64,000 bases of DNA from Gammaproteobacteria bacterium RIFCSPHIGHO2_12_FULL_37_14 (GCA_001801485.1 MGXV01000067.1:1-64000), one strand, 5' to 3'; counted from the stretch's first letter, positions 37,176-47,008 are shown. Program-made: numbers and translations. The notes: generated by a model not told the origin, from the letters alone.

Positions 37176-39404
37176 TTAGCAAAAGCTTCTTTTACTAGGC
37201 AAACCACCATCTACATCTAAAAGCGGCTGACGCTCTACTGGAATAGATGGAGTAGAGGATTCTTGTACACTTGGTACAGGATCCATATTAAGATTCTCAG
37301 ATGGTGATCTTACATTCGAATAACCACCCAAAACATTATCACTCATCATCCTAGCAGTAGAAGAACGATATTTCTTGACATAAACTAAGCCACTCGACCC
37401 TAATGCAGCAGTACTACCGCCCGTTGCAATTAAACCGACGCCCAGAGCTATCCCTGCACCGCCTAACACAAGCCAGCCAACACCCGTGATCATCAGCACA
37501 ACACCGAATACAATCGAAAAAGCTGCAACCGCACCGTAAAACACGTGCCGATAATCGGAATATTGTTGTTTGCGAACTGCTTTCTTCTGATTGGGAGGAT
37601 AATCCGTGGAGATTTTTGTTGATTGAAATGTTTTGGCTAATTCTTTTTGTTTTTTCGTTTGTATTTTATTTGCCGGCAAAGGATTGTCTTTTCTGAAAAA
37701 TGGCATCACTCGATCTACTAAACCTTCATTGCCTTGCATATTTTCGGGCACACCACACTTTCCATCGGATGCTTTCTCATTCATAGAGGATGACACGACT
37801 ATTGTTGAGGAGTCTTTTTTCTTATTATTTTTAACTTCAAGAATATTTATTGTAGCTTCAAGCTTACTTAACTGAACTTCAATTTCCTCTATCGAGCGAT
37901 TAAATTTGTCATCATCATTCTCATTTTTTACTGTTGCAAACATGCTGCTCATCTTATCCACATTTTTTTTATGAGATGCCTGCACAGCTTGCTGATCGTT
38001 TGCCTCAATATTAGCAATAGCCTGACTTAATGCCACTATACGCGCATTAATTGATGTGATTGTAGCTTGCTTGTTTTTATCCAATATTTTTTTTCCCTGA
38101 ATTTTGTCATCAAATTCCGGTTTAAGTCTTTGGTTGAAAGTCGTCCGCGGTATGCAGGATTCAATAGTTAAAATATCATCCATAAGTTTGTCTACTGCCT
38201 CGCTAAATTTCTTTGCATCTGTTTCATTAACTGATACTGATAATGATAATGACCTGAACCTATCATATAGGTTCTTAATCGTTTCATGATGTGCTACACC
38301 AGCTAATAATTGTAGCGTAATGATTCGATTTTCCAATTTAAGTAATTCTTTCTGCTTCTCTAGGATACTTTCAGCATCTATATTCGCCTGCAATTGTTTC
38401 TCATCGAGCTCGCTTGGTGGAGTATTTGTCTTTAGCTTTTTGGATTTAGCTGGATCTTCTTGGGAATGATCCTTAGAGGAGAGATTATGTGTATTTGTTA
38501 CCCTAGCAATTGCTGGCTTATTAGGTATAGCAGCGGTAGTTGATTTTTTGGTTACATGTGATTTTTTACTGGCTGCATGAAAATTGTTATTCTCATTCTT
38601 CTGACGTAACTGAAGTAGGTCAATCAAATCAAAAGAATCGTTGTTATCAGTATCATGGTTTCCAGAATTGCTCTCAATTTGTTTTCTAAATTCTCCTGGA
38701 AGCTGTACTAACTCAACAAGGATCCGAATGGGATATCTGGCAGTAAACTTTTTACATTGTTCGCGAGTGATTGTTTGTATGCCCGTATTACCTATAATAT
38801 TGATTACTCGATCAGGTATACCTTGTTTTTCAGCAGCTGCAGAAGCTACCGAATGAAGCATACTAAAAAAATCATGCTTCTTATCCTTCATCTGAATAAG
38901 ATTTTTTGAAATATCTAAATTTCTTAGTGTTGTGCGCTCTTTAAAAGCTTTTAAAAGCTCGATTGCTCCTTCATTGCCAATACAATTATTGTAAAGATTG
39001 AGAACTGCCAATTTACTATTTGAATTATTCATTAATCCAGTTGCTATTGCTGTTGCCGATTTAGGGCCTAAGCATAATAAAGGATGATTTTTTTTATCTC
39101 TTGCATTGATCGTCAACTCAGTGAGCGAATGATTCGTCAATAAAAGAGTTGATAGTTTTGTATCAGGTAGTTTTGTATCAGGTATTTCTGTCTCATCGTC
39201 AGTCCTTTCATTGTTATCGTCAGTCCTTTTATTTTTATAGTAACTATTTAATTTAATACTCGTTACTCTATTATCTCCTAACAACCTAAATAATTCATCA
39301 AAATTGACTGCGCCAACAAACTCGCTCAAATTCACCTCTATATCATCCAGGTTCTGATCCATTGCCTTTTTTAATTCATCGACTGTTGTAACGTAAATAG
39401 ACAT
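37176..39404 (-). CDS. Leucine-rich-repeat protein with coiled coil and C-terminal glycine-rich membrane hairpin; candidate effector
   Basis: 742 residues. N-terminal RI-like LRR units (LTELTIN, KLAVLNLYNNCIGNEGAIEL, TLRNLDISKNLI) to about residue 170. A long charged middle part has predicted coiled coils (about 330-520), and near residues 620-680 a hydrophobic, glycine-rich double span (FSIVFGVVLMITGVGWLVLG, then GVGLIATGGS) suggests membrane insertion. There is no signal peptide. The combination is typical of Legionellales effectors that anchor to host membranes. A PmrA-like box lies 88 bp upstream. Convergent with the possible nuclease-like gene. Target unknown. Confidence 0.72.
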   Translation of the reverse strand: MSIYVTTVDELKKAMDQNLDDIEVNLSEFVGAVNFDELFRLLGDNRVTSIKLNSYYKNKRTDDNNERTDDETEIPDTKLPDTKLSTLLLTNHSLTELTINARDKKNHPLLCLGPKSATAIATGLMNNSNSKLAVLNLYNNCIGNEGAIELLKAFKERTTLRNLDISKNLIQMKDKKHDFFSMLHSVASAAAEKQGIPDRVINIIGNTGIQTITREQCKKFTARYPIRILVELVQLPGEFRKQIESNSGNHDTDNNDSFDLIDLLQLRQKNENNNFHAASKKSHVTKKSTTAAIPNKPAIARVTNTHNLSSKDHSQEDPAKSKKLKTNTPPSELDEKQLQANIDAESILEKQKELLKLENRIITLQLLAGVAHHETIKNLYDRFRSLSLSVSVNETDAKKFSEAVDKLMDDILTIESCIPRTTFNQRLKPEFDDKIQGKKILDKNKQATITSINARIVALSQAIANIEANDQQAVQASHKKNVDKMSSMFATVKNENDDDKFNRSIEEIEVQLSKLEATINILEVKNNKKKDSSTIVVSSSMNEKASDGKCGVPENMQGNEGLVDRVMPFFRKDNPLPANKIQTKKQKELAKTFQSTKISTDYPPNQKKAVRKQQYSDYRHVFYGAVAAFSIVFGVVLMITGVGWLVLGGAGIALGVGLIATGGSTAALGSSGLVYVKKYRSSTARMMSDNVLGGYSNVRSPSENLNMDPVPSVQESSTPSIPVERQPLLDVDGGLPSKRSFC

Positions 39405-39492
39405 ATCTCCACTCCGACCTTTAACAATAAGTATTAGGATGATTTATGCTTGTAATTATAATGAGTTGACCATGTCGAAAGTATAATGTCTC

Positions 39493-39512
39493 AACATTAA
39501 GAAAATATTAGC
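39493..39512 (-). promoter_or_regulatory. PmrA-like box upstream of the LRR gene
   Basis: On the minus strand: GCTAATATT, two bases, CTTAATGTT; 15 of 18 positions match the tandem CTTAATATT consensus. It overlaps the stop codon of the chagasin-like gene and lies 88 bp before the LRR start. TATACT and TATAAT hexamers follow. Confidence 0.6.
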
Positions 39513-39945
39513 TTATCGTGGAAATTCTAAATATTAGTTGAATTGAGTTATCCATTCCTTGCCAAGGACGTGCATAAATCATGCGAACAGTAGTGCTTTG
39601 CGGCACAATAAATCCTGCTGGCTTAATTCGAAACGTCCACCACTCATATCCTGGCGCACCCATTAATTGCTGAGTTGGTTTTTGAAAGCTATGCTTCAGT
39701 GGTTTAACTAAATTTCTGCTGTATTCACGTAAAAACCATGAAAAACCCGTCGTAGGATTTGATTTTAATTTCAAAGTAAACTCAGGATGATCTTTAGAAA
39801 CAATAATATTTAAAGTATTCTCAGTATAAATACCATCATTTTGTTTTAATTTATTCTTAATCTCGCTTGCAAATACAGCAGGATTAAAAATAAATATGAA
39901 TAGAATGACAAAAAACAGCCGTTGCATTTTCATTATCATCAACAT
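39508..39945 (-). CDS. Chagasin-family (I42) cysteine protease inhibitor, exported
   Basis: 145 residues with a signal peptide (LFFVILFIFIFNPAVFA). The three inhibitory loops of chagasin are visible: NPTTGFSW, a GAPGYEWW version of the GxGG-type loop, and ARPW. Chagasins block papain-family proteases such as cathepsins; in intracellular pathogens a role against host lysosomal proteases is plausible, or protection from the cell's own enzymes. Overlaps the end of lpxK by seven bases (a start 12 bases later would avoid this), so it is the third gene of the msbA-lpxK operon. Confidence 0.85.
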   Translation of the reverse strand: MLMIMKMQRLFFVILFIFIFNPAVFASEIKNKLKQNDGIYTENTLNIIVSKDHPEFTLKLKSNPTTGFSWFLREYSRNLVKPLKHSFQKPTQQLMGAPGYEWWTFRIKPAGFIVPQSTTVRMIYARPWQGMDNSIQLIFRISTIS

Positions 39946-40967
39946 ACATTGCTCACCTTCGATATTTGAATTAATAAATTTTCCTGAAATTGTTTCTCTA
40001 TTTTAACCGCAACCTTAAGATACCAATAACGCTCGTCTTTTACGAATGAGCATTTTACCGCATCCTTTTCCGTCATCACCACGGGATAACTATCAGTAAA
40101 ATTTAAATCGCTTGATTGATAATGATAGTGATCAGGAAATCGATGGGGAATAATATCAAAACTATATTTTCTAAGCATGCGGAAAAAGCGTTCGGGATGG
40201 CCAATTGCTGCCACCGCATGAATTTTTTTATTCTGAAAGTTGAGTAAATTATTTTTAATGTGCCCGTTTTGTAAAGAAACCAATTCAATGGGTTCTACCT
40301 GCATGTTAAATACTGGCAGACTATTTTTCAATTCCTGCTCCCAAATATCTGCGTGCTCATTACTGTTGATCACAACATAATCGACTTGATGTATCCGCGA
40401 AAGCGGTTCACGCAAGGGACCTGCTGGTAACATTTGCTGATTACCAAAATAACGCAGGCCATCGATCACCGCAATTTCAATTTGTCGACCCAATCGATAA
40501 TGCTGTAAACCATCGTCGCTAATCACTATATTACAAGAAGTTTGTTTAAGCAGATGCTCGACTGCTGCAACTCTATCCACTCCAATAACCAGCGGACAAT
40601 CCGTATTTTTTATCAATAAAATGGCTTCATCACCCACTTCTTTTACTGAATCATTTGCTTGCACCCAATGCGGCTTCCTATGACGTCTGCCGCCTATCCC
40701 TTTGCTAACAATTCCAGGTCGATAGCCATGTTCTAGCAATAATCGTGCTATTTCTATCACTAAAGGAGTTTTACCTGTTCCGCCTACCGTAAGATTACCA
40801 ACAACAATAACAGGAACTGGAACATAATATGTTTTCATCCAACCTAAACGATAAAAATAACGTCTCGCCGCGACTACTACATAAAACAACCATGAAAAAG
40901 GTAATAAGAGAAAATAGATGGCCCGCCATTTGTGATGGTACCAACCTAAGGTTAAATCAAACTGCAT
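39939..40967 (-). CDS. lpxK: Tetraacyldisaccharide 4'-kinase
   Basis: Inner-membrane kinase forming lipid IVA in lipid A synthesis. 342 residues: N-terminal membrane anchor (IYFLLLPFSWLFYVVVAA), Walker A VGGTGKTPL, DDGLQHYRL with the catalytic Asp, and FPDHYHY near the C-terminus. Its start overlaps msbA by 11 bases, the usual gammaproteobacterial pair, so lipid A is made and flipped from one transcript. Confidence 0.96.
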   Translation of the reverse strand: MQFDLTLGWYHHKWRAIYFLLLPFSWLFYVVVAARRYFYRLGWMKTYYVPVPVIVVGNLTVGGTGKTPLVIEIARLLLEHGYRPGIVSKGIGGRRHRKPHWVQANDSVKEVGDEAILLIKNTDCPLVIGVDRVAAVEHLLKQTSCNIVISDDGLQHYRLGRQIEIAVIDGLRYFGNQQMLPAGPLREPLSRIHQVDYVVINSNEHADIWEQELKNSLPVFNMQVEPIELVSLQNGHIKNNLLNFQNKKIHAVAAIGHPERFFRMLRKYSFDIIPHRFPDHYHYQSSDLNFTDSYPVVMTEKDAVKCSFVKDERYWYLKVAVKIEKQFQENLLIQISKVSNVC

Positions 40968-42762
40968 GCGCCTGAGTTTCCATTAGTGAAAGAGGATCTT
41001 TAAACTGCATGTAGTACAATTTTGCATAATGACCCTTTTGGGACAATAATGATGTATGATTCCCCGTTTCAACAATTTTTCCATCTTCCATCACAATAAT
41101 GTGATCAGCGTGTTCTACAGTAGACAGTCGGTGGGCAATCACTAGTGTTGTTCTTGTCTTCATCAATTCTTCTAATGCAGCTTGGATATAACGTTCAGAT
41201 TCTGTATCTAAGGAGGATGTCGCTTCATCTAAAATTAAAATAGGTGCACTTTTTAAAATAGCACGAGCGATTGCTATGCGCTGACGTTGCCCACCAGACA
41301 GTAATACGCCATTCTCGCCAACTAAAGAATTCAAACCTTGAGGTAAACGCTCAATAAATTCAATCGAATAAGATGCTTCAGCTGCTGCCATAATTTCTTT
41401 TTCAGTCACTGATTCAATGCGGCCATAAGCAATATTATTAGCAATGCTATCGTGAAACAACGTAACATGTTGAGAAACCAAGGCGAATTGGCGACGCAAA
41501 TCTTTGAGGTTATAGTCGCGGATAGAAACATCATCTAACAAAATATTACCCGTATAATGATGATAAAAACGCGGCAACAAGCTCACTACGCTTGATTTAC
41601 CACTGCCTGATCGACCCACCAAGGCAACTACTTTCCCTGGCTCAACAGTAAAGGAAATATCATGCAATACTTTTCGTTGCTCGTCGTAGGTGAAGTTAAC
41701 ATGCGAAAAGGTAATTTTACCGATGGCTCGATCTAATGGCTTCACTCCATGATCAGCTTCTGGCGGTTCATCTAATAATTCAAATACGTTTTGTGCACCC
41801 GCTAAACCACGATAAAGTTTGTTTTGGACAAATGCTAATTCCTTCATTGGACGTAACATCGCTAACATCGCTGCCACCATAGAAACAAAACCACCTGGCG
41901 TTAAGATAGCATCCGCAATATCTAATGTGGCAACGTAAAGCGTCAGAGAAATAGCCGCTGCTGAGATAAATTGCACGGCCGATGCACTAACAGTTCGCGC
42001 GGTGACCACTTTCATTTCACGATGACGATTCACTTGCGTTGCTTTATTAAATTTTTCTGCTTCGAATTCTTGGCCTTCAAAAGCACGAACAACTTTATAT
42101 CCTTCAATATTTTCTTCTGCGTGATGACTTAATGCAGCAACAGAATCTTGTATACCCAAACTTAAGCGTCGTATACGTAAGCTAGCGATACGCATGATAA
42201 TGGTGACCAAAGGGACAATGGTAAAATATAATAATGTTAGCTTCCAGCTAATAGAAAACATGACGATAACGAGTCCGACAATAAGAAATAATGCTTGTAT
42301 TGCTGCCGTCAATACATCCGCACTCGCATTTGCCACTTGATCGACACCATATAACAGTACTGAGAGAATCTGACCAGAGGTGGTATGATCGTAATAACGC
42401 GCTGGTAAACGTTGCAGATGCGCAAAAAGATCTTGACGCAAACGCATAATCACTCCACGCGAAGCCGATGCTATATAAAAGTTAGAAAAAAAACTGGTGA
42501 TACCTCGAAGAATAAAAACCCCTAATACAAGCAGAGGAGCAAGTGTGAGAAAATGTCTATTTTTAGCTACTAGACCATCATTTAATAATGGTTTTAAAAA
42601 ATAAACGAACCATGCATCTATCCCGGAATAAAGCATACTAGCGGCTGCAGCGACAATTAATGCTAGCCAATAACGACGTATATACACAAAAAGTCGTGAA
42701 TAAACGTGAAAAGCATTAGCGATTTTTCTAGGCTGTATGGATTGTGTAGATTGCGTTATCAT
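40957..42762 (-). CDS. msbA: Lipid A exporter MsbA (ABC transporter)
   Basis: Flips core-lipid A across the inner membrane. 601 residues: six membrane helices to about residue 320, then one ATPase domain with Walker A VGRSGSGKSS, signature LSGGQRQR, Walker B ILILDEATS and the H-loop AHRLS. Length and order match a homodimeric MsbA half-transporter. Divergent from dapD with 112 bp between. Followed by lpxK with an 11-bp overlap. Confidence 0.95.
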   Translation of the reverse strand: MITQSTQSIQPRKIANAFHVYSRLFVYIRRYWLALIVAAAASMLYSGIDAWFVYFLKPLLNDGLVAKNRHFLTLAPLLVLGVFILRGITSFFSNFYIASASRGVIMRLRQDLFAHLQRLPARYYDHTTSGQILSVLLYGVDQVANASADVLTAAIQALFLIVGLVIVMFSISWKLTLLYFTIVPLVTIIMRIASLRIRRLSLGIQDSVAALSHHAEENIEGYKVVRAFEGQEFEAEKFNKATQVNRHREMKVVTARTVSASAVQFISAAAISLTLYVATLDIADAILTPGGFVSMVAAMLAMLRPMKELAFVQNKLYRGLAGAQNVFELLDEPPEADHGVKPLDRAIGKITFSHVNFTYDEQRKVLHDISFTVEPGKVVALVGRSGSGKSSVVSLLPRFYHHYTGNILLDDVSIRDYNLKDLRRQFALVSQHVTLFHDSIANNIAYGRIESVTEKEIMAAAEASYSIEFIERLPQGLNSLVGENGVLLSGGQRQRIAIARAILKSAPILILDEATSSLDTESERYIQAALEELMKTRTTLVIAHRLSTVEHADHIIVMEDGKIVETGNHTSLLSQKGHYAKLYYMQFKDPLSLMETQAHAV

Positions 42763-42825
42763 GTTTTTATTTGCGAATTTTCAAAGAGATGTATAGTAAC
42801 ATAATTGGGAATTCAGGTATAGAAA

Positions 42826-42854
42826 TTGACAATTGGTAGTGAAAAAAGTAAATA
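42826..42854 (+). promoter_or_regulatory. Putative promoter of dapD
   Basis: TTGACA (42826-42831), 17-bp spacer, TAAATA (42849-42854). The -35 is perfect, the -10 weak. Transcription would begin close to the dapD ATG at 42875. Confidence 0.4.
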
Positions 42855-42874
42855 TATATTTTTGGAATATAATT

Positions 42875-43699
42875 ATGCAAAAATTGCAAGCCACCATTGA
42901 ATCGGCATATGAAGATCGTTTAAAGCTATCCCCAAAGCATGTGTCTTCTGAAATTAAGCATGCAGTCAATGAAATTATTACCTTGCTTGATAACGGGAAA
43001 ATCCGTATTGCTGAAAAAATTGATGGGCATTGGTATACTCATCAATGGCTTAAAAAAGCCATTTTACTCTATTTTCGTATTCATGATAATGAGGTTATTT
43101 CAGCAGATTTTACTCAGTTTTTTGATAAAATTCCCCTTAAATTTAGTGATCATACGCATGATGAATTTAATATGGCTGGAGTTCGTATTGTGCCACATGC
43201 AATGGTTCGTAAAGGGGCTTATATCGCACCGAATACGGTGATCATGCCTTCTTATGTAAATATTGGAGCCTATATCGATACTGGAACACTGGTCGATACT
43301 TGGGCAACCGTTGGATCGTGTGCTCAAATCGGTAAAAATGTGCATTTATCTGGAGGAGCTGGTATAGGTGGTGTGCTTGAACCAGTACAAAATTCTCCCA
43401 CTATTATAGAGGACAATTGTTTTATCGGAGCACGTTCTGAAATTGTTGAAGGCGTGATTGTAGAGGAAGGTGCAGTGATCTCTATGGGTGTCTTTATCGG
43501 ACAAAGTACTCGGATTTATAATCGTGAAACCGGTCATATCACGTATGGTCGTGTACCAGCTGGTGCGGTGGTTGTACCAGGAAATTTACCGAGTGCTGAT
43601 GGCAAATATGCTCTATATTGCGCCATTATCGTTAAACAAGTCGATGCTAAAACTCGTAGCAAAATTGAGCTAAATGAATTGTTACGAATTGAGTTCTGA
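42875..43699 (+). CDS. dapD: 2,3,4,5-tetrahydropyridine-2,6-dicarboxylate N-succinyltransferase
   Basis: Lysine/diaminopimelate pathway enzyme using succinyl-CoA. The ATG at 42875 (MQKLQATIE) gives 274 residues, exactly the E. coli length; an in-frame start 42 bp upstream is not supported. The left-handed beta-helix hexapeptide repeats are visible ([28 protein letters not shown]). Divergent from msbA, followed by dapE. With Mpl at 49643 it feeds and recycles meso-diaminopimelate peptidoglycan. Confidence 0.96.
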   Translation: MQKLQATIESAYEDRLKLSPKHVSSEIKHAVNEIITLLDNGKIRIAEKIDGHWYTHQWLKKAILLYFRIHDNEVISADFTQFFDKIPLKFSDHTHDEFNMAGVRIVPHAMVRKGAYIAPNTVIMPSYVNIGAYIDTGTLVDTWATVGSCAQIGKNVHLSGGAGIGGVLEPVQNSPTIIEDNCFIGARSEIVEGVIVEEGAVISMGVFIGQSTRIYNRETGHITYGRVPAGAVVVPGNLPSADGKYALYCAIIVKQVDAKTRSKIELNELLRIEF

Positions 43700-43715
43700 T
43701 GTTGAGCCATTCTAC

Positions 43716-44840
43716 ATGATAGACCTACTAAATTTAACGAAGCAACTAATTACCTGTCCCTCTATCACTCCTCATGATACTGGCTGCCAACAGATTATTT
43801 CCGATAGATTATCTCGCCTGGGTTTTCAATGTGAATCAATGCGGTTTGGTGAAGTAGATAATCTATGGGCTCGCTATGGAAGCCATGGGCCTCTTGTGGT
43901 ATTTGCTGGTCATACGGATGTCGTACCGACAGGACCATTAGACGAATGGGTTTCTCCGCCTTTTCAACCTACTGTTCGTGATGGCTATCTTTATGGGCGT
44001 GGAGCATCCGATATGAAAGGCGCCCTAGCAGCTATGCTAGTCGCTACCGAAAAATTTTTAAGCGAAAAGCCATCATTAAATGGTTCGTTAGCCTTCCTCA
44101 TTACCAGTGATGAGGAAGCCTCTGCTATCAATGGTACCCGCAAAGTGATAGAGGTATTACAAAATCGCCAAGAAAAAATAGACTATTGCATCATTGGTGA
44201 ACCCAGTAGCGATACCTTGGTTGGTGATCAAGTTCGTATCGGTAGACGTGGTTCATTACATGCCAAACTAACTATTCATGGCAAGCAAGGACATGTCGCC
44301 CACCCTCATCTCGCTAAAAATCCTATTCATTTGAGCATGCGCGCATTAGATGAGCTGGTTCACACCGAATGGGACCAGGGAAATGAAAATTTTCCCTCAA
44401 CGACATTACAAATCACTAACATTCATGGTGGAACAGGTGCCACCAATGTCATTCCCGGTCATCTTGTCATTTTATTTAATTTTCGTTTCTCAACTGCTGT
44501 TACTATCACTGAATTGCAAGAACGCACGCAAGCTATATTCCATCACCATGGATTAACGTTTGATCTTCAGTGGGAAGTAGGCGGAGAACCTTTTCTAACA
44601 CAGCAAGGAAAACTCATTACGATTACCCAAGTCGCCATCAAAGAAATTACTCAGCTTGATCCTAAATTGTCGACGGGTGGCGGAACTTCAGATGGACGTT
44701 TTATTGCACCAACAGGCGCAAAAATTGTTGAATTAGGCGTGTCGCATGCTACTGCACATCAAATTGATGAATGTGTCCGAGTAGAAGATTTAAAAATACT
44801 AGCATTAATTTATCAAAAAATGTTACATATGTTGCTCTAG
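43716..44840 (+). CDS. dapE: Succinyl-diaminopimelate desuccinylase
   Basis: Zinc peptidase-like enzyme following the DapD/DapC steps. The ATG at 43716 (MIDLLNLTKQLI) gives 374 residues, matching E. coli (375); an upstream ATG at 43674 overlapping dapD is possible. Metal-site motifs: FAGHTDVVPTGP, GRGASDMKGALA, TSDEEASAING and the late GGTSDGRF with the SHATAHQIDE ending. Sixteen bases after dapD, so one operon. Confidence 0.95.
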   Translation: MIDLLNLTKQLITCPSITPHDTGCQQIISDRLSRLGFQCESMRFGEVDNLWARYGSHGPLVVFAGHTDVVPTGPLDEWVSPPFQPTVRDGYLYGRGASDMKGALAAMLVATEKFLSEKPSLNGSLAFLITSDEEASAINGTRKVIEVLQNRQEKIDYCIIGEPSSDTLVGDQVRIGRRGSLHAKLTIHGKQGHVAHPHLAKNPIHLSMRALDELVHTEWDQGNENFPSTTLQITNIHGGTGATNVIPGHLVILFNFRFSTAVTITELQERTQAIFHHHGLTFDLQWEVGGEPFLTQQGKLITITQVAIKEITQLDPKLSTGGGTSDGRFIAPTGAKIVELGVSHATAHQIDECVRVEDLKILALIYQKMLHMLL

Positions 44841-44867
44841 CCAATTCGATAAAACTACATTTCCCAT

Positions 44868-44896
44868 TTGCACGCGAAGCCATTCTAGTTTAACCT
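44868..44896 (+). promoter_or_regulatory. Putative promoter of tRNA-Ser
   Basis: TTGCAC (44868-44873), 17-bp spacer, TAACCT (44891-44896), about 16 bp before the tRNA 5' end. Spacing is ideal; the -10 is moderate. Confidence 0.5.
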
Positions 44897-44911
44897 TACG
44901 TGCTTTAGACT

Positions 44912-44999
44912 GGAGAGATGTCCGAGCGGTCGAAGGAGCACGCCTGGAAAGCGTGTATACGTTTTCAACGTATCGAGGGTTCGAATCCCTCTCTCTCCG
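44912..44999 (+). tRNA. tRNA-Ser (GGA)
   Basis: Acceptor GGAGAGA/TCTCTCC, anticodon loop CTGGAAA with GGA, long variable arm (ATACGTTTTCAACGTAT) typical of class II tRNA-Ser, T-arm GAGGG-TTCGAAT-CCCTC, discriminator G. No encoded CCA. Directly followed by the SRP RNA gene. Confidence 0.97.
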
Positions 45000-45010
45000 T
45001 AATCCATTAT

Positions 45011-45116
45011 AGCGAGCATTGGTCCCTTTACGATGCTAGGTTGCAAACCCCGCCAGGTCCGGAAGGAAGCAACGGTAGTAGCTGATGCAAGCGCCAAAGT
45101 GCGGCTGGTGTTCGCT
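45011..45116 (+). ncRNA. ffs: Signal recognition particle RNA (4.5S)
   Basis: About 106 nt folding as one long hairpin (AGCGA..TCGCT ends). The conserved Ffh-binding apex CCAGGTCCGGAAGGAAGCA and the internal-loop partner AGTAGCTGATG are present. Pairs with Ffh to target membrane proteins. Lies between tRNA-Ser and dnaX, a common gammaproteobacterial arrangement. Confidence 0.95.
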
Positions 45117-45153
45117 ATTATGGGTTACGCGCGAATTTCAAGTTAGGATACGC

Positions 45154-46701
45154 ATGAATTATCAAGTTTTAGCTCGCAAGTGGCGTCCTCGCACTTTTCA
45201 AGACATGGTCGGTCAAGAATCTACCTTGCGCATTTTGGCGAATGCATTGGAGCAAAAACGCATTCACCACGCTTATTTGTTTACTGGTACACATGGTATT
45301 GGCAAAACCACCCTCGCACGCATTCTGGCTAAATGTCTTAATTGTGAAATCGATATTACTGCTACTCCCTGCGGAAAATGTTCTATTTGTCAGGCGATTG
45401 ATAATGGGCAATTCTTGGATTTATTTGAGATTGATGCTGCCTCTCGCACAAAAGTCGAAGATACGCGCGAGTTACTTGAAAATGTACTCTACCCCCCAAC
45501 TCAAGGGCGTTATAAAGTGTATCTCGTTGATGAAGTGCATATGCTATCGAATCATAGTTTTAATGCGTTGCTTAAAACACTAGAAGAACCCCCAGAACAC
45601 GTCAAGTTTTTATTCGCTACGACAGATCCCAAGCGTCTACCCAATACTGTTCTTTCGCGTTGTTTACAATTTCATCTTAAACGCATTCCGCCAGAACTTA
45701 TTACTAAACATTTACAGCATATTTGCCAAATTGAAAATGTTCAACACGATGTATTAGCCCTAGAAAAATTAGCTCAAGCTGCTAATGGTAGCTTGCGTGA
45801 TGCGCTGAGTTTACTGGATCAGGCAATTGCATTTGGATTAGGTACAATCAATAAAAATGATGTTCATACGATGCTAGGCAGTACTTCACAGGAAGATTTA
45901 TTACCCTTACTTGAAGCAATTGCTGCTGCAGATGGAAAGCGAGTATTCGATCATATTTCTCATCTTGCAGATCATGCTGTCGCATTTCAACCACTCCTCG
46001 AAGAATTAATTAATTGTTTTCATAAAATTGCGCTGATGCAAATTGTACCTGATGCAATAACGGATACGACTATTTCGCCATTGGTTCGCTTATTTACTCC
46101 TGAAGATGTGCAACTTTATTATCAAATCGCTTTATTAGGGAGACGTGACTTATCATTTGCGCCTAATCCACAACAGGGTTTTGAAATGACAATATTGAGA
46201 ATGTTAGCATTTAAACCTAACGTACAAGTTAGCGAAACAACGCTATCTCCCCTTGAACCAAAGAAAATTGAAATCCATCAGGAAACTGTATCCTCTGCAC
46301 CTTCTAATCATCAGGAATATCCTTCTCTTACTATTCCGTCCTGGAGAGAATTATTACCTAAACTGGAACTTTCAGGTATGAGTTATGCACTTGCTTCAAA
46401 TTGTACATTTGGAAGTTTCGTCGCAAATAAATTTGAATTAGTACTTTCAACTCATCACAAACCTATGCTCAATCAGAAATCTCAAGATAGAATAGCCGAG
46501 GCACTTAATCGTTATTTTAAACAAGCTATCAAGCTTGATATTCGCCTTTCTTCTGAAGAATTAATCACACCGCTTAAACAACAATTAGATGAACAAGAAC
46601 TTCAATTAACGAATGCGAAAGAGACTATCATGCAAGATTCTCAAGTTAAAAAACTATTAGATATGTATGATGCAACAGTAGAAGTATCATTGATAAAATA
46701 G
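45154..46701 (+). CDS. dnaX: DNA polymerase III subunit tau/gamma
   Basis: Clamp-loader ATPase. The ATG at 45154 (MNYQVLARKW) has AGGA upstream; in-frame codons before it fall inside the SRP RNA and are not used. 515 residues: Walker A GTHGIGKTT, four-cysteine zinc module (CLNC..CGKCSIC), DEVHMLS, sensor motif TTDPKRLP, and a short C-terminal part. The A-rich frameshift signal that makes gamma in E. coli was not found, so probably one product. Followed by ybaB and recR. Confidence 0.96.
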   Translation: MNYQVLARKWRPRTFQDMVGQESTLRILANALEQKRIHHAYLFTGTHGIGKTTLARILAKCLNCEIDITATPCGKCSICQAIDNGQFLDLFEIDAASRTKVEDTRELLENVLYPPTQGRYKVYLVDEVHMLSNHSFNALLKTLEEPPEHVKFLFATTDPKRLPNTVLSRCLQFHLKRIPPELITKHLQHICQIENVQHDVLALEKLAQAANGSLRDALSLLDQAIAFGLGTINKNDVHTMLGSTSQEDLLPLLEAIAAADGKRVFDHISHLADHAVAFQPLLEELINCFHKIALMQIVPDAITDTTISPLVRLFTPEDVQLYYQIALLGRRDLSFAPNPQQGFEMTILRMLAFKPNVQVSETTLSPLEPKKIEIHQETVSSAPSNHQEYPSLTIPSWRELLPKLELSGMSYALASNCTFGSFVANKFELVLSTHHKPMLNQKSQDRIAEALNRYFKQAIKLDIRLSSEELITPLKQQLDEQELQLTNAKETIMQDSQVKKLLDMYDATVEVSLIK

Positions 46702-46786
46702 GCTCATAATAGCTGGAAAGTACTTGTGCACTAACTTTTATAAAAAATTTTTCTATCTAAACCGCACATGGTTTGTTAGAATATTT

Positions 46787-46950
46787 GTAACTCCCCAGAT
46801 TGTGGATAAACTAGGATTATTTTTGTAACAAAATACGTGATTGTCATCCTGAGCACTGTTTTTTAGTGCGAAGGATCTCGTTTTTTTAAACAACTGGAGA
46901 TCCTTCGTCGCAAAAAAACGCTCCTCAGGATGACAACCCTGGGGAGTGAT
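46787..46950. repeat. GTAACTCCCC-family palindromic repeat, full copy (2 of 3)
   Basis: About 164 bp: GTAACTCCCCAG at one end, CTGGGGAGTGAT at the other, with inner inverted pairs TGTCATCCTGAG/CTCAGGATGACA-type and CGAAGGATCTCG/GAGATCCTTCG. It occupies more than half of the 307-bp gap between dnaX and ybaB. Transcribed, it would form one long hairpin. Confidence 0.9.
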
Positions 46951-47008
46951 GAATATTTTTATATTAAAATACCCTATTTTTTCTTAGAACACTCATGGAG
47001 TGCTGATA

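Noticed and set aside
46255..46660. Programmed frameshift in dnaX (as in E. coli gamma production)
   Set aside because: A-rich runs exist but no A-AAA-AAG-type slippery heptamer with a following stem-loop was found.
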